A stretch of DNA of 64,000 nucleotides from Spongiivirga citrea (lineage in GTDB: Bacteria; Bacteroidota; Bacteroidia; Flavobacteriales; Flavobacteriaceae): assembly GCF_010671565.1 (NCBI RefSeq), contig NZ_JAABOQ010000005.1, forward strand, positions 124,001 to 188,000, given 5' to 3'. How positions within the stretch are numbered: the stretch's first letter is position 1; every line of letters begins with the position of its first letter. Below, in pieces: positions 1-8,200 of the stretch. The notes beneath the pieces are model-generated. The model was not told where the DNA came from. It was given only the letters and a program-made list of their open reading frames with translations, and searched no databases. Position numbers and translations under genes: made by a program.

Positions 1-1
1 G

Positions 2-124
2 ATCAAGAAGAAAATGGCAGAGAACAATATAATTGTTTCATTTAGGGGTAATGCTATTCGTATTTCTCCTCACCTTTATAATACCAAAGAAGATTTTGAA
101 ACCCTTGTACGTTGTTTTGAATAA
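2..124 (+). CDS. Class V aminotransferase, C-terminal fragment (truncated by window edge)
   Basis: An open frame enters from the left edge and encodes about 40 residues, including IIVSFRGNAIRISPHLYNT, before a TAA stop. This matches the usual C-terminus of PLP-dependent class V aminotransferases (cysteine desulfurase, kynureninase and isopenicillin-epimerase-like), where S-x-R-G-x-x-x-R-x-S-P-H lies in the small domain and the arginine binds the substrate carboxylate. The catalytic lysine and the rest of the protein lie outside the window, so the substrate cannot be named. A separate full-length class V aminotransferase lies near 35 kb. Confidence 0.7.
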   Translation: MKKKMAENNIIVSFRGNAIRISPHLYNTKEDFETLVRCFE

Positions 125-156
125 AAACTTTCACTTTTATTTAAGGTAACATCTTG

Positions 157-164
157 TATCTTTA
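157..164 (+). promoter_or_regulatory. Putative -7 element for the TPR gene
   Basis: TATCTTTA followed by C fits the Bacteroidetes -7 consensus TAnnTTTG with one change and lies about 40 bases before the TPR start codon. The -33 element is weak (TTT-rich, no clear TTG at the expected distance). This is inferred from the motif only. Confidence 0.35.
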
Positions 165-203
165 CTGGCAGCTCCTTTTTGGAAGGGAAGTTTACCATTT
201 GCT

Positions 204-1985
204 ATGAAATCTTTTTTAACGCTTTTACTTGTTTGCTTTTTTGCTCTGGCGAATGCACAAAATACTGTGCTCGCTAAACAGTACTTTGACAAAGGTGAAT
301 TTGAAAAGGCTAAACTGTCATATCAAAACTTATATAAACAATATCCGGGTCGAGTTGACTTGTTTATGGAGCTGATCAAATGTTATCAGCAGCTGGAAGA
401 TTATCTGGGAGCAGAAGCCTTAATAAACGAAAAGATAGCAAAACGGCCTAAGCAATATCAACTGCATATTATTCTGGGGAATAATTATGATTTGTTGGGC
501 AATCAAGAAAAAGCAACAGAAAATTATGAGTATGCGCTATCAAAACTTGATGAGAATCCCAATTTAGTATATCGACTGGGCACTACTTTTGAACGATTAT
601 CAAAACTTCGGTACGCTTTAAAGACTTATCAAAAAGGGTTAGGGTTAAATCCTGATCTAAATGTGCATTATCAAATAGGACGTTTGTATGGCGAACTTGG
701 TGAGATCGAAAATATGTATAACAGCTTTTTCGATATGATGCTTACCAACCAAAATTATAGGCCGAATATTGAACGTAGTTTGAGTCAATTTGTAACCGAT
801 GATCCTGCGAATGAAAACAACATCCTATTGCGAAAAATTCTCCTTAAAAAACTACAGACAAAACCCGATGTATTATGGAATGACTTTTTAAGTTGGTTGT
901 TTATTCAGCAAAAACAATATAGCAAAGCATTTACTCAGGAAAAAGCCATTTATCAACGAACGGAAGGAAGTCTAAATAGGCTGATCGACCTTGCTTATTT
1001 GGCAAAGGATGAAAAAGATTACGATAGTGCGAGAGAGATTTTGGCTTATGTAATTGATAGGAATACCAACCCAGACGTCGACTACAATGCAGAGCGTAGC
1101 TTACTTCAAATAGAGGTTGCCACTTTGACGCGGGAAAAAATGGATGAAGTTGAGAGCAAGTTTAATATGCTTTTCGACACTTACGGAAGAAAAAACACCA
1201 CCATAGGACTTCAATTAGATCATGCGCGCTTTGTTGCATTTAGAAAGAATGACCCCAAGTCTGCAATTAAAGATTTAAAGAATACCTTAAAACTTCGTAT
1301 TAATAGTTTTCAAAAAGGAGAAGTCAAGATTGCTTTAGGGGATATATTGGTCTTCTCAGAACAATTTAATCAAGCACTTATTTATTATTCTCAAGTTCAA
1401 AAAAGTTTAAAGAATAATGTAGTTGGGCAGCAAGCACGTTTTAAAGTAGCGCAAACTAGTTATTATAAAGGCGATTTTGGCTGGGCGCAAACACAATTAA
1501 AAGTTCTTAGATCTTCAACTACTCAGCTCATTGCTAATGATGCGATGGAGCTAAGCCTACTTATTTCAGATAACTCTCTGGAAGATTCAACACAAGTAGC
1601 TCTTAAAAAATATGCCAGAGCCAGCTTATTGGCATTTCAAGAAAAAAATACTGAAGCAATTAACTTGTTAACTGATATTTTGACTCAACATAAGGGGGAG
1701 GCCATTGAAGATGAAGCACTTTTAAAACAAGCACGTTTGTATGAAGCCACTAATCAGTATGAAAAAGCAGCAATTAATTATCAATTAATGATCGATAATT
1801 ACAGTGATGGTATTTTGGCCGATGATGCTTTTTTTGGTTTAGCGGAGTTAAAAAATGGCATTTTATTAGAGCCAGATAGCGCAAAAGAATTATACGAAAA
1901 GATTATTTTTGACCACCAGGACAGCATTTACTTTGTCGAAGCTCGTAAAAAGTACCGCAAGCTTCGCGGGGATGCGATTAATTAA
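204..1985 (+). CDS. Secreted or periplasmic tetratricopeptide-repeat protein
   Basis: The 593-residue protein starts with a signal peptide (about 1-19, basic MK, hydrophobic core, ending ANAQ). The rest is helical TPR-like repeats, recognisable from A-x-x-x-Y/F and G-x-x-x-x-A-x-x-x-Y spacings (YFDKGEFEKAKLSYQNL, LGNQEKATENYEYAL, YEATNQYEKAAINYQLM). TPR arrays are protein-interaction scaffolds. In flavobacteria such proteins often sit in the periplasm or on the inner face of the outer membrane, but no partner can be named here. No enzymatic motif is visible. It lies on the same strand as DUF4286, rsmA and mgtE but is separated from them by a repeat hairpin. Confidence 0.8.
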   Translation: MKSFLTLLLVCFFALANAQNTVLAKQYFDKGEFEKAKLSYQNLYKQYPGRVDLFMELIKCYQQLEDYLGAEALINEKIAKRPKQYQLHIILGNNYDLLGNQEKATENYEYALSKLDENPNLVYRLGTTFERLSKLRYALKTYQKGLGLNPDLNVHYQIGRLYGELGEIENMYNSFFDMMLTNQNYRPNIERSLSQFVTDDPANENNILLRKILLKKLQTKPDVLWNDFLSWLFIQQKQYSKAFTQEKAIYQRTEGSLNRLIDLAYLAKDEKDYDSAREILAYVIDRNTNPDVDYNAERSLLQIEVATLTREKMDEVESKFNMLFDTYGRKNTTIGLQLDHARFVAFRKNDPKSAIKDLKNTLKLRINSFQKGEVKIALGDILVFSEQFNQALIYYSQVQKSLKNNVVGQQARFKVAQTSYYKGDFGWAQTQLKVLRSSTTQLIANDAMELSLLISDNSLEDSTQVALKKYARASLLAFQEKNTEAINLLTDILTQHKGEAIEDEALLKQARLYEATNQYEKAAINYQLMIDNYSDGILADDAFFGLAELKNGILLEPDSAKELYEKIIFDHQDSIYFVEARKKYRKLRGDAIN

Positions 1986-1990
1986 GTGTA

Positions 1991-2050
1991 GAGTTCAGAG
2001 TTATGAGTGCAGAGTGTAACTCATAACTCTAAACTCAAGACTCTGAACTC
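1991..2050. repeat. Nested inverted repeat between the TPR gene and the DUF4286 gene
   Basis: The outer arms GAGTTCAGAG (1991-2000) and CTCTGAACTC (2041-2050) are perfectly complementary. Inside them AGAGTTATGAG (1997-2007) pairs with CTCATAACTCT (2020-2030). The whole forms a long two-step hairpin starting five bases after the TPR stop codon. Low-complexity inverted elements of this 'gagttcagag/gagttatgag' type recur in Bacteroidetes intergenic DNA. There is no T-run, so it is more likely a dispersed repeat or mRNA-stabilising hairpin than a classical terminator. Confidence 0.7.
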
Positions 2051-2063
2051 TCAGATAAAAAAC

Positions 2064-2375
2064 ATGTACATCTACAACGTCACCATAAACATAGAAGAAA
2101 CCGTTCATGACCAATGGTTGCATTGGATGAAAAACACGCACATTCCAGATATGTTAGCTACAGGAAAATTCAGTGCAGCAAAAATGTGTAAGGTATTGGT
2201 CAAAGAAGAAATGGGTGGCATTACCTATTCCGTTCAGTATACAACTGACAGTAAAACAACCTTAGAATCTTACTATTCAGAAAATGCACCTAAACTTCGT
2301 GAAGATGGCGTGAAGCTTTTCGCTGGAAAATTCGTCGCTTTTAGGACTGAGTTAGAGGTGGTAAGTGAACATTGA
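2064..2375 (+). CDS. DUF4286 family protein
   Basis: The 103-residue cytoplasmic protein has the family hallmarks: N-terminal MYIYNVTINIEETVHDQW, a middle GGITYSVQYTT and a C-terminal FVAFRTELEVV. The ATG at 2064 is chosen over an in-frame ATG at 2007 because family members begin with MYIYNVT and because the upstream 19 codons run through the inverted repeat. DUF4286 proteins are small ferredoxin-like-fold proteins of unknown function, common in Bacteroidetes and often near rsmA. Here rsmA follows about 90 bases later on the same strand. Confidence 0.9.
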   Translation: MYIYNVTINIEETVHDQWLHWMKNTHIPDMLATGKFSAAKMCKVLVKEEMGGITYSVQYTTDSKTTLESYYSENAPKLREDGVKLFAGKFVAFRTELEVVSEH

Positions 2376-2467
2376 TAAGGTCCAGTTTAACAGGCATGTT
2401 CAATAGAGCGAATTCGAGACCTCTCCGATAAAATGATTTAGCATTCCAAGAATTAAGAGATTCTGTA

Positions 2468-3331
2468 TTGAAATACAAACAAGAAAAACATAAAGACCAA
2501 CCCAAAAAAGAGTCCAAAAAATCTAATGGTGACGTACGTGCCAAGAAACACCTTGGACAGCATTTTTTGAAGGACGAAAATATCGCTCAAAAAATTGCTG
2601 ATACATTGACCTTAAACGGTTATGAAAACGTCATTGAAATTGGCCCGGGAATGGGGGTGCTCACTAAGTATATTCTAAACAAAAAGGTGTATTTGATAGC
2701 TATGGATCTCGATAGTGATTCTGTGGTTTATTTAAATCATACTTTTCCTTTACAACATCCAAAGTTAGTCGGTGATTCAGAAAATTTCAAGGTGCTCGAA
2801 GCCGACTTTCTGAAACAAAATTTATATGAATTATTTGGTGAAGAGCAATTTGCCGTCACTGGTAATTTCCCATATAATATCTCAACACAGATTGTTTTTA
2901 AGATGTTGGAATATCGGGATCAGATTCCTGAATTTACAGGGATGTTTCAAAAGGAAGTAGCAAAGCGTATTTGTGAAAAAGAAGGCAGTAAAGCCTACGG
3001 AATTTTATCAGTTTTAGTACAGGCATTTTATGATGCAGAGTATTTGTTTACCGTAGCTCCTCAAGTATTTGATCCACCGCCAAAAGTACAATCAGGTGTA
3101 CTAAGACTTATTAGAAAAAAGGACTTTACCCTAGACTGTGATGAAAAATTATTTTTTAGAGTAGTCAAGACCGCTTTTCAACAACGCAGAAAAACACTTC
3201 GTAACAGTTTAAAAACATTCAATCTACCTGATAATTTAAGAGAAGACACTATATTTGGACTTCGACCAGAGCAGCTTACTGTAGCGCAATTTATTTCGCT
3301 CACTGCGCAAATCGAAGCAGCGTTAAATTAG
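2468..3331 (+). CDS. rsmA: 16S rRNA (adenine1518-N6/adenine1519-N6)-dimethyltransferase
   Basis: RsmA (KsgA) uses SAM to dimethylate the two adjacent adenines of the 16S rRNA 3' terminal hairpin late in 30S assembly. The sequence shows the N-terminal KKHLGQHFL motif, the SAM-binding [12 protein letters not shown], and the catalytic NFPYNIS (usually NLPYNIS). It ends with the C-terminal helical domain ([13 protein letters not shown]). The 287-residue length is normal. The only start giving the usual short lysine-rich tail before the core is TTG at 2468; no ATG precedes KKHLGQHF in frame. The stop codon overlaps the start of mgtE by one base, which suggests translational coupling. Confidence 0.97.
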   Translation: MKYKQEKHKDQPKKESKKSNGDVRAKKHLGQHFLKDENIAQKIADTLTLNGYENVIEIGPGMGVLTKYILNKKVYLIAMDLDSDSVVYLNHTFPLQHPKLVGDSENFKVLEADFLKQNLYELFGEEQFAVTGNFPYNISTQIVFKMLEYRDQIPEFTGMFQKEVAKRICEKEGSKAYGILSVLVQAFYDAEYLFTVAPQVFDPPPKVQSGVLRLIRKKDFTLDCDEKLFFRVVKTAFQQRRKTLRNSLKTFNLPDNLREDTIFGLRPEQLTVAQFISLTAQIEAALN

Positions 3332-4710
3332 TGCCATTGTCAGAAGAAGAAAAAGAATACATACAGTTTAAAATTACCAACGAGCTTTTAGAAGAGGTAC
3401 ATGCCGTTATCGAAACCGCTAACGACGAGCAAGTTTTTGCCTTTTTTAATGAATATCACCATGCCGATATTGCAGATATTCTTGAAGAACTTTCTTTAGA
3501 ACAAGCGACTTATGTAATTAAACTTCTGGATAGCGAAAAAACGTCTGATGTACTTATCGAGTTAGATGAGGATGATCGAGAGCGAATTCTGAAAAACTTA
3601 TCCGCCAAAGAGATTGCCGAGGAGATTGAGGAACTCGATACCGATGATGCGGCCGATATGATCGCAGAGCTTCCTGAAGAACGACAGGAAAATGTAATTG
3701 CCCAGATTGAAGATGAAGAACACGCTGCCGAAATTAAAGAGTTACTGGCCTATGATGAAGATACGGCTGGTGGACTCATGGCAAAAGAGCTGGTTAAGGT
3801 CAACGAAAATTGGACTGTTACTCAATGTGTAAAAGAAATGCGCGAACAAGCAGCTGAGGTTACTCGCGTGCATTCTATTTATGTGGTCGATGATAACAAT
3901 ATTTTAAAAGGAAGACTTTCTCTTAAAGATTTATTGGTAGCACCTGCAAGAGGGAAAATCAAAGATATATACATCCCCAAAGTAGATTATGTATATGTCG
4001 ATGAAGATGATGAGGAAGTTGCTAAAGTCATGCAGAAGTATGATCTGGAAGCCATTCCTGTTGTAGATCAAGAAAAGCATTTATTAGGTCGAATCACTAT
4101 CGATGATATTGTTGATGTGATAAAAATTGAAGCCGAAAAAGATTATCAATTAGCGGCAGGTATTACGCAAGAAGTAGAGGCAGATGATAGTATTTTTGAG
4201 TTAACTAAAGCACGACTACCATGGCTTGTTTTGGGCTTATTTGGTGGACTTGGAAGTGTCTTTATAATGGGTGGATATGAAGAGGCACTTAGCACCTATA
4301 AAGAGTTGTTTTTCTTTACACCATTAATTGCTGCGATGGCCGGTAATGTAGGCGTGCAATCAAGTGCGATCATTGTACAAGGTTTGGCGAATGATGTTGT
4401 AAAAGGTAGTTTGTTGCAGCGTTTATTAAAAGAAGTTGGACTAAGTCTTATAAATGGTATCGCTTTAGGTGGCCTAGTCATTATTTTCGGATATATCATG
4501 CAATATCCAGCTAGTTTCACATTCACCATTGCTATTTCAATGCTTTGTGTAATTATTATTGCGGCATTGGTTGGGACTTTTGTGCCTATAATCTTAGATA
4601 AACGAGGTATCGACCCTGCCATTGCTACGGGCCCATTTATCACTACGAGCAACGATATTTTTGGGATTTTCCTATTCTTCTATATCGCTAAGCTGATGCT
4701 TGGATTTTAA
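3331..4710 (+). CDS. mgtE: Magnesium transporter MgtE
   Basis: MgtE is a Mg2+-gated homodimeric inner-membrane channel. The 459-residue protein has the standard order: an acidic helical N domain (about 20-130) with repeated ELxxxDxAxxxxEL patterns, two CBS domains (about 135-255, including RLSLKDLL and GRITIDDIVDVI), and a five-helix pore domain (about 285-459). The pore domain contains GNVGVQSSAI, ALVGTFVPI and TTSNDIFGI, which fit the pore-lining segment. The acidic N and CBS domains bind Mg2+ and close the pore when Mg2+ is plentiful. The start is GTG at 3331, sharing one base with the rsmA stop. Confidence 0.96.
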   Translation: MPLSEEEKEYIQFKITNELLEEVHAVIETANDEQVFAFFNEYHHADIADILEELSLEQATYVIKLLDSEKTSDVLIELDEDDRERILKNLSAKEIAEEIEELDTDDAADMIAELPEERQENVIAQIEDEEHAAEIKELLAYDEDTAGGLMAKELVKVNENWTVTQCVKEMREQAAEVTRVHSIYVVDDNNILKGRLSLKDLLVAPARGKIKDIYIPKVDYVYVDEDDEEVAKVMQKYDLEAIPVVDQEKHLLGRITIDDIVDVIKIEAEKDYQLAAGITQEVEADDSIFELTKARLPWLVLGLFGGLGSVFIMGGYEEALSTYKELFFFTPLIAAMAGNVGVQSSAIIVQGLANDVVKGSLLQRLLKEVGLSLINGIALGGLVIIFGYIMQYPASFTFTIAISMLCVIIIAALVGTFVPIILDKRGIDPAIATGPFITTSNDIFGIFLFFYIAKLMLGF

Positions 4711-4735
4711 GAAAATACCTTTTTATTTTTTCAGA

Positions 4736-4853
4736 ACCCTCTGCGAAACTCAGCGGTCCTCTGCGAATCTCCGCGAAACAAGCTCTAATTTTAATTTAGC
4801 CATTTCTCTTCGTGTCACTTTGTGCTTCTTTGAGCAACTTCGTGTAACAACTC
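4736..4853. repeat. Dispersed 'CTCTGCGAAACTC / CTTCGTGTCACTTTGTG' intergenic repeat
   Basis: The stretch holds near-repeats of CTCTGCGAA (CTCTGCGAAACTCAGCGG, then CTCTGCGAATCTCCGCG) followed by CTTCGTGTCACTTTGTGC and CTTCGTGTAAC. This wording recurs in intergenic DNA of many Bacteroidetes genomes as a non-coding dispersed element. It has no open frame of note. It lies between mgtE and the cupin gene; the rest of this gap is AT-rich with no other clear signal. Confidence 0.6.
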
Positions 4854-4929
4854 TATAATGCACAAATTTAGTTTCTTAACACATTCAAATTGTTTTATGA
4901 TGTAACTTTAGGTTGACTAAAATCAATTA

Positions 4930-5295
4930 ATGAAACCCATAAACATTCAAAAAAAACATGCCGAGTTCACCAAACAATGGCACCCACATCAAGTTGCTGT
5001 TGTTGATGATATGCAAGTATTACTAGCTAAAATTCAGGGAGAATTTGTATGGCATGCACATGAAAACGAAGACGAACTATTTCAAGTAGTCAAAGGTACG
5101 CTATATATGCAGTTTCGGGATCGGACCGAAGTGGTTAATGAAGGAGAATTCATCGTTGTACCAAAAGGAGTAGAGCACAATCCAAGCACAAAACCGGATG
5201 AGGAAGTACAGCTGTTACTATTTGAAAAATTGACTACTGCTCATACTGGCGATGTGCAGCATGAAATGACTAAAACATCCTATCCAAAAATATAG
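4930..5295 (+). CDS. Cupin-domain protein
   Basis: The 121-residue single-domain cupin has both metal-binding motifs intact. Motif 1 is G-EFVW-HAH-ENED-E-LFQVVK-G (two His and a Glu) and motif 2 is G-EFIVV-P-KG-VE-H-NPS (third His). Such small cupins bind Fe, Mn or Zn and act as isomerases, dioxygenases or ligand sensors, and this sequence does not say which. There is no signal peptide, so it is probably cytoplasmic. The following oxidoreductase begins four bases after the stop codon, so the two are likely co-transcribed. A TAACTTTA element (4903-4910) may be its -7 box. Confidence 0.88.
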   Translation: MKPINIQKKHAEFTKQWHPHQVAVVDDMQVLLAKIQGEFVWHAHENEDELFQVVKGTLYMQFRDRTEVVNEGEFIVVPKGVEHNPSTKPDEEVQLLLFEKLTTAHTGDVQHEMTKTSYPKI

Positions 5296-5299
5296 AATC

Positions 5300-6385
5300 A
5301 TGAAAACCAATAGAAGGAACTTCATTAAGAAAACAAGCTTTGCATTAGCCGCAAGTACCGTTCCTTTTAGCAATATATATGCTTTAAAGCCAAAAGAGAC
5401 CTTAGGCGTCGCTTTAGTAGGTTTAGGATATTATAGTACTGATGTGCTTGCACCTGCCCTGAAATTGACAAAACATTGTAGGTTGACAGGAATTGTAACT
5501 GGTAGCCCACATAAAATACCAAAATGGCAAAAGCAATATGGCATTAAAGACAAGAATGTGTATAACTATGACAATATGCACGAAATTACCAATAACCCCG
5601 ATATTGATGTTATTTATATCGTGTTACCAACAGGCTTGCATGCAAAATATGCGATAAAAGCGGCCAATTCAGGTAAACATGTTTGGTGCGAAAAGCCAAT
5701 GGCTCGAACTGCGATAGAATGCCAAGCAATTATAGATGCGTGTAAGAAAAACAAGGTCAAATTATCGATCGGGTATCGAATGCAGCATGAGCCTAATACC
5801 CAAAAAATAATGAAATGGGCCAAAACGAAGCCGTATGGAGATATACAAACTGTTTCGGCAAGAGCGGGGTATTACGATCCAAGAGAAAACCACTGGAAAT
5901 TAAAAAAAGAGATGGGTGGAGGTGCCTTGTATGACATGGGAGTTTATAGTATTAATGGTATACGATATAGTACAGGCGAAGAACCAATTAAAGTGCTGTC
6001 TGCATCCCATAGTACCGAACGACCTGAATTATTCTCAGAAGTAGATGAAACGACCTTCTTTAAATTCGAATTCCCTTCAGGAGCTATTGGTCGAGGCTGG
6101 ACCAGCTTCGGTAAAAGTATGAATGAGCTAACAGTAACCACTAAAGATGGGTTTTACATCTTAAAACCTTTTCAATCATATAGCGGTGTAAGAGGATATA
6201 CCTGTACTGATGAAAAACTACTTCCTTTTAAGGGTAATCAACAAGCAAAGCAAATGGATGACGATTCACTTTCAATACTAAACAATACAAATGTTTTAGT
6301 GCCTGGTGAAGAGGGGATGAAAGATATCGTTTTAGTGGAAGCTATTTATAAATCGGCTAAAACAGGCTCAGAAGTTAAACTTTGA
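5300..6385 (+). CDS. Gfo/Idh/MocA-family oxidoreductase, exported by the Tat route
   Basis: The 361-residue protein opens with MKTNRRNFIKKTSFALAAST, a twin-arginine signal, so it is probably folded with NAD(P) in the cytoplasm and exported. The N-terminal Rossmann domain has VALVGLGYYS and the family signature CEKPMA (the EKP lysine is catalytic). The C-terminal alpha/beta substrate domain contains GGGALYDMGVY. Relatives such as glucose-fructose oxidoreductase act on sugars, and in flavobacteria they often sit in carbohydrate loci. The adjoining cupin could act on the same sugar, but that is inference. Confidence 0.92.
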   Translation: MKTNRRNFIKKTSFALAASTVPFSNIYALKPKETLGVALVGLGYYSTDVLAPALKLTKHCRLTGIVTGSPHKIPKWQKQYGIKDKNVYNYDNMHEITNNPDIDVIYIVLPTGLHAKYAIKAANSGKHVWCEKPMARTAIECQAIIDACKKNKVKLSIGYRMQHEPNTQKIMKWAKTKPYGDIQTVSARAGYYDPRENHWKLKKEMGGGALYDMGVYSINGIRYSTGEEPIKVLSASHSTERPELFSEVDETTFFKFEFPSGAIGRGWTSFGKSMNELTVTTKDGFYILKPFQSYSGVRGYTCTDEKLLPFKGNQQAKQMDDDSLSILNNTNVLVPGEEGMKDIVLVEAIYKSAKTGSEVKL

Positions 6386-6456
6386 AAATAAAATACCTCT
6401 GCTGTAACATATCCAACTTTTTATACTCTAATCAATAGATACATTAAAAAGTTTGC

Positions 6457-6927
6457 ATGACCATTCAAGAAGCACAATCAAATTTTGAAAGACTAAAATC
6501 AAATACTGAGGTTAAGTCAGAAATTAGAACATACCAATCTTTTATTAATATCCTTTCTGAATTGGATGCAAGAACGTTTACTGAAACTGAATTAAATAAG
6601 ATTCAAGATCAACTTGCAAAAATTGAATTTGATAGTGTAACGAAGAAAAAATCTATCCATTTTCTAAAGCAGCTCAATACGTTCAAATCGTTTTTGAAGA
6701 CCGAGTTTTCGCTGGTAGGCAAAAATTATTATACAGGTTTAGGAATGTCTCTCGGAATGGCATTAGGTATGAGTTTAGGGATTAGTTTTATGTCTTTAAT
6801 TGGCATATCATTAAGTATGACAGGAGGAATGATCGCTGGGATGATTTTGGGAATGTTTATTGGTCAGACAAAAGATAAAGAAGCCGAAAAGGAGAATCGC
6901 GTTTTAAGTAGTATCGGGTCGATGTAA
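6457..6927 (+). CDS. Membrane protein with Gly/Met-rich zipper, function unknown
   Basis: The 156-residue protein is not recognised. Residues 1-85 are a soluble, charged, helical region. Residues about 88-135 form two membrane-length segments built from GMSLGMALGMSLG and GGMIAGMILGMFIG. Their glycines recur every four residues, as in glycine-zipper packing. The C-terminus is charged (KDKEAEKENR). There is no signal peptide. The glycine spacing suggests tightly packed transmembrane helices or oligomers. The frame is credible because of its ATG, lack of overlap and the coherent hydrophobic pattern. It might be co-transcribed with the next small gene. Confidence 0.65.
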   Translation: MTIQEAQSNFERLKSNTEVKSEIRTYQSFINILSELDARTFTETELNKIQDQLAKIEFDSVTKKKSIHFLKQLNTFKSFLKTEFSLVGKNYYTGLGMSLGMALGMSLGISFMSLIGISLSMTGGMIAGMILGMFIGQTKDKEAEKENRVLSSIGSM

Positions 6928-6987
6928 AACCCGAGTAATATAATAGATAATTAACCTCGGTTTCTTTTTAATAGGTTAATTTGCCGC

Positions 6988-7350
6988 ATGATCACTTCAT
7001 ATAAAAATACTATTGAATTATTAGAAGATGTTACCGCTAAAAAGCTGTATGCTAATTTAATTCTTCAACTTAATAAGGACTTTAATTATGCGGCAGTAGA
7101 TGTGTCTTTCCCCAAAACAATTGAACCCGCCCAGTTAATAACCGAACTACACGAGATTATTTATAGACTTATTCAAGAAAAATTCGCTGAGTACCTGAAC
7201 CTGCTTTACATTGTCGATGTACCAGAGAAGGATGTAAAAAACCTAGAGGAGGCCGATACGATTGAAATATCGCGACAAGTACTATTCATGATCTTAAAAC
7301 GAGAATGGCAAAAAGTGTGGTTTAAATCGGTTTACAGCACTTCTAATTAA
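6988..7350 (+). CDS. Conserved hypothetical protein of 120 residues
   Basis: This is a small soluble, acidic protein with no signal peptide or membrane segment. It is predicted to be mostly helical at the N-terminus (NTIELLEDVTAKKLYANLILQLNKDF) with a mixed C-terminal half ending in REWQKVWFKS. It looks like a genuine flavobacterial small protein on the basis of its composition and unique frame, but I do not recognise the family. It is convergent with the SDR gene, with about 50 bases between stop codons. Confidence 0.6.
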   Translation: MITSYKNTIELLEDVTAKKLYANLILQLNKDFNYAAVDVSFPKTIEPAQLITELHEIIYRLIQEKFAEYLNLLYIVDVPEKDVKNLEEADTIEISRQVLFMILKREWQKVWFKSVYSTSN

Positions 7351-7352
7351 AT

Positions 7353-7386
7353 AAAAAAACGCGACCAAAATTGGATCTCGATCGCG
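7353..7386 (-). terminator. Putative intrinsic terminator after the SDR gene
   Basis: Read on the minus strand, CGCGA (7386-7382) pairs with TCGCG (7364-7360) around a 17-base loop that can fold further through CCAA/TTGG, followed by seven T (7359-7353). The position just past the SDR stop codon fits its role. Confidence 0.5.
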
Positions 7387-7400
7387 CACTATGAATTAGA

Positions 7401-8150
7401 TTATATCTGACTCAAGCCACCATCAACTTCAAGTTCTACACCATTAATGTATGATGCATCTTCAGATGCTAAGAATAATGCTGCTTTAGCAACCTCTTCT
7501 GATGTGCCAAAACGCCCAAGTGGTACTAATTGAGCAAAATTATTTCCCATTTCTGTTACTGTTTCTTCCGGCAGCCCCATTTTTCCGTAGAGGGGGGTTG
7601 CTATTGGACCTGGTGCTACAGCATTTACACGAATTTTTCTTGACTTTACTTCTGAGGTTAAAACACGTTGATAAGCACGTAGCGCCCCCTTAGTGGCAGA
7701 GTAGACTCCTAATCCATCAAAACCTTTTTGGGTGGCGATAGAATTATTGAACAAAATGGAACCTCCATCGTTAATATGGGGTAAGGCTTCTTTTACGGTA
7801 AAAACAGGTCCTTTAACGTTGATATTAAAAAGCTCGTTGTAATGTTCTTCACTAACATCAGTTGTTGGTGTTGGGGGTGCAATACCGGCATTTAGGAATA
7901 AGATATCGATCTTTCCATATTTGTCAACCGCTTGTTTGATAAGGTTTTGGTTGTCTTCAATATTGGCAACGTCTGCTCTTACCGTAATAAAGTCACCTTC
8001 GAGTTCCTTGGCAACATCTTCTAACGCTTCTTGGCGGCGACCAGCTAAAACCACCTTAGCACCTTCTTTTAAATACGATTTTGCAGTTGCTAGTCCAATA
8101 CCACTATTCGCACCGGTAATTACTGCGACTTTGTTTTCTAATTTTTTCAT
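7401..8150 (-). CDS. SDR-family NAD(P)-dependent oxidoreductase
   Basis: The 249-residue classical short-chain dehydrogenase has the TGANSGIG cofactor loop (13-20), NAG (87-89), and a catalytic tetrad with N111, S137, Y150 and K154 (YSATK). It also has the late PG motif NAVAPGPIATPL and the end motif INGVELEVDGG. R38-R39 after the second strand (VVLAGRRQ) suggest NADPH preference. The substrate is unknown. A TetR regulator lies immediately upstream on the same strand, and a matching operator sits in the 50-base gap, so it is probably an inducible detoxifying reductase under that regulator. Confidence 0.95.
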   Translation of the reverse strand: MKKLENKVAVITGANSGIGLATAKSYLKEGAKVVLAGRRQEALEDVAKELEGDFITVRADVANIEDNQNLIKQAVDKYGKIDILFLNAGIAPPTPTTDVSEEHYNELFNINVKGPVFTVKEALPHINDGGSILFNNSIATQKGFDGLGVYSATKGALRAYQRVLTSEVKSRKIRVNAVAPGPIATPLYGKMGLPEETVTEMGNNFAQLVPLGRFGTSEEVAKAALFLASEDASYINGVELEVDGGLSQI

Positions 8151-8160
8151 AAGATTTAAA

Positions 8161-8188
8161 TTGAAATGATTGTTTCAAAATAGAAACA
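8161..8188 (-). promoter_or_regulatory. Putative TetR operator in front of the SDR gene
   Basis: TTGAAATGATTGTTTCAA (8161-8178) is an inverted repeat with 6-bp arms. It overlaps a second, TGTTTCAAAATAGAAACA (8171-8188). The first is nearly the same sequence as the motif before the tetR gene (8790-8807), and the match continues for three more bases: 18 of 21 positions agree. Shared palindromes flanking a TetR gene and its neighbour are the usual operator arrangement. Confidence 0.7.
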
Positions 8189-8200
8189 AATTTTTTTAAT

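Noticed and set aside
4296-4652. Minus-strand frame of 118 codons
   Set aside because: It lies entirely inside the membrane domain of mgtE, and its translation lacks any family pattern.
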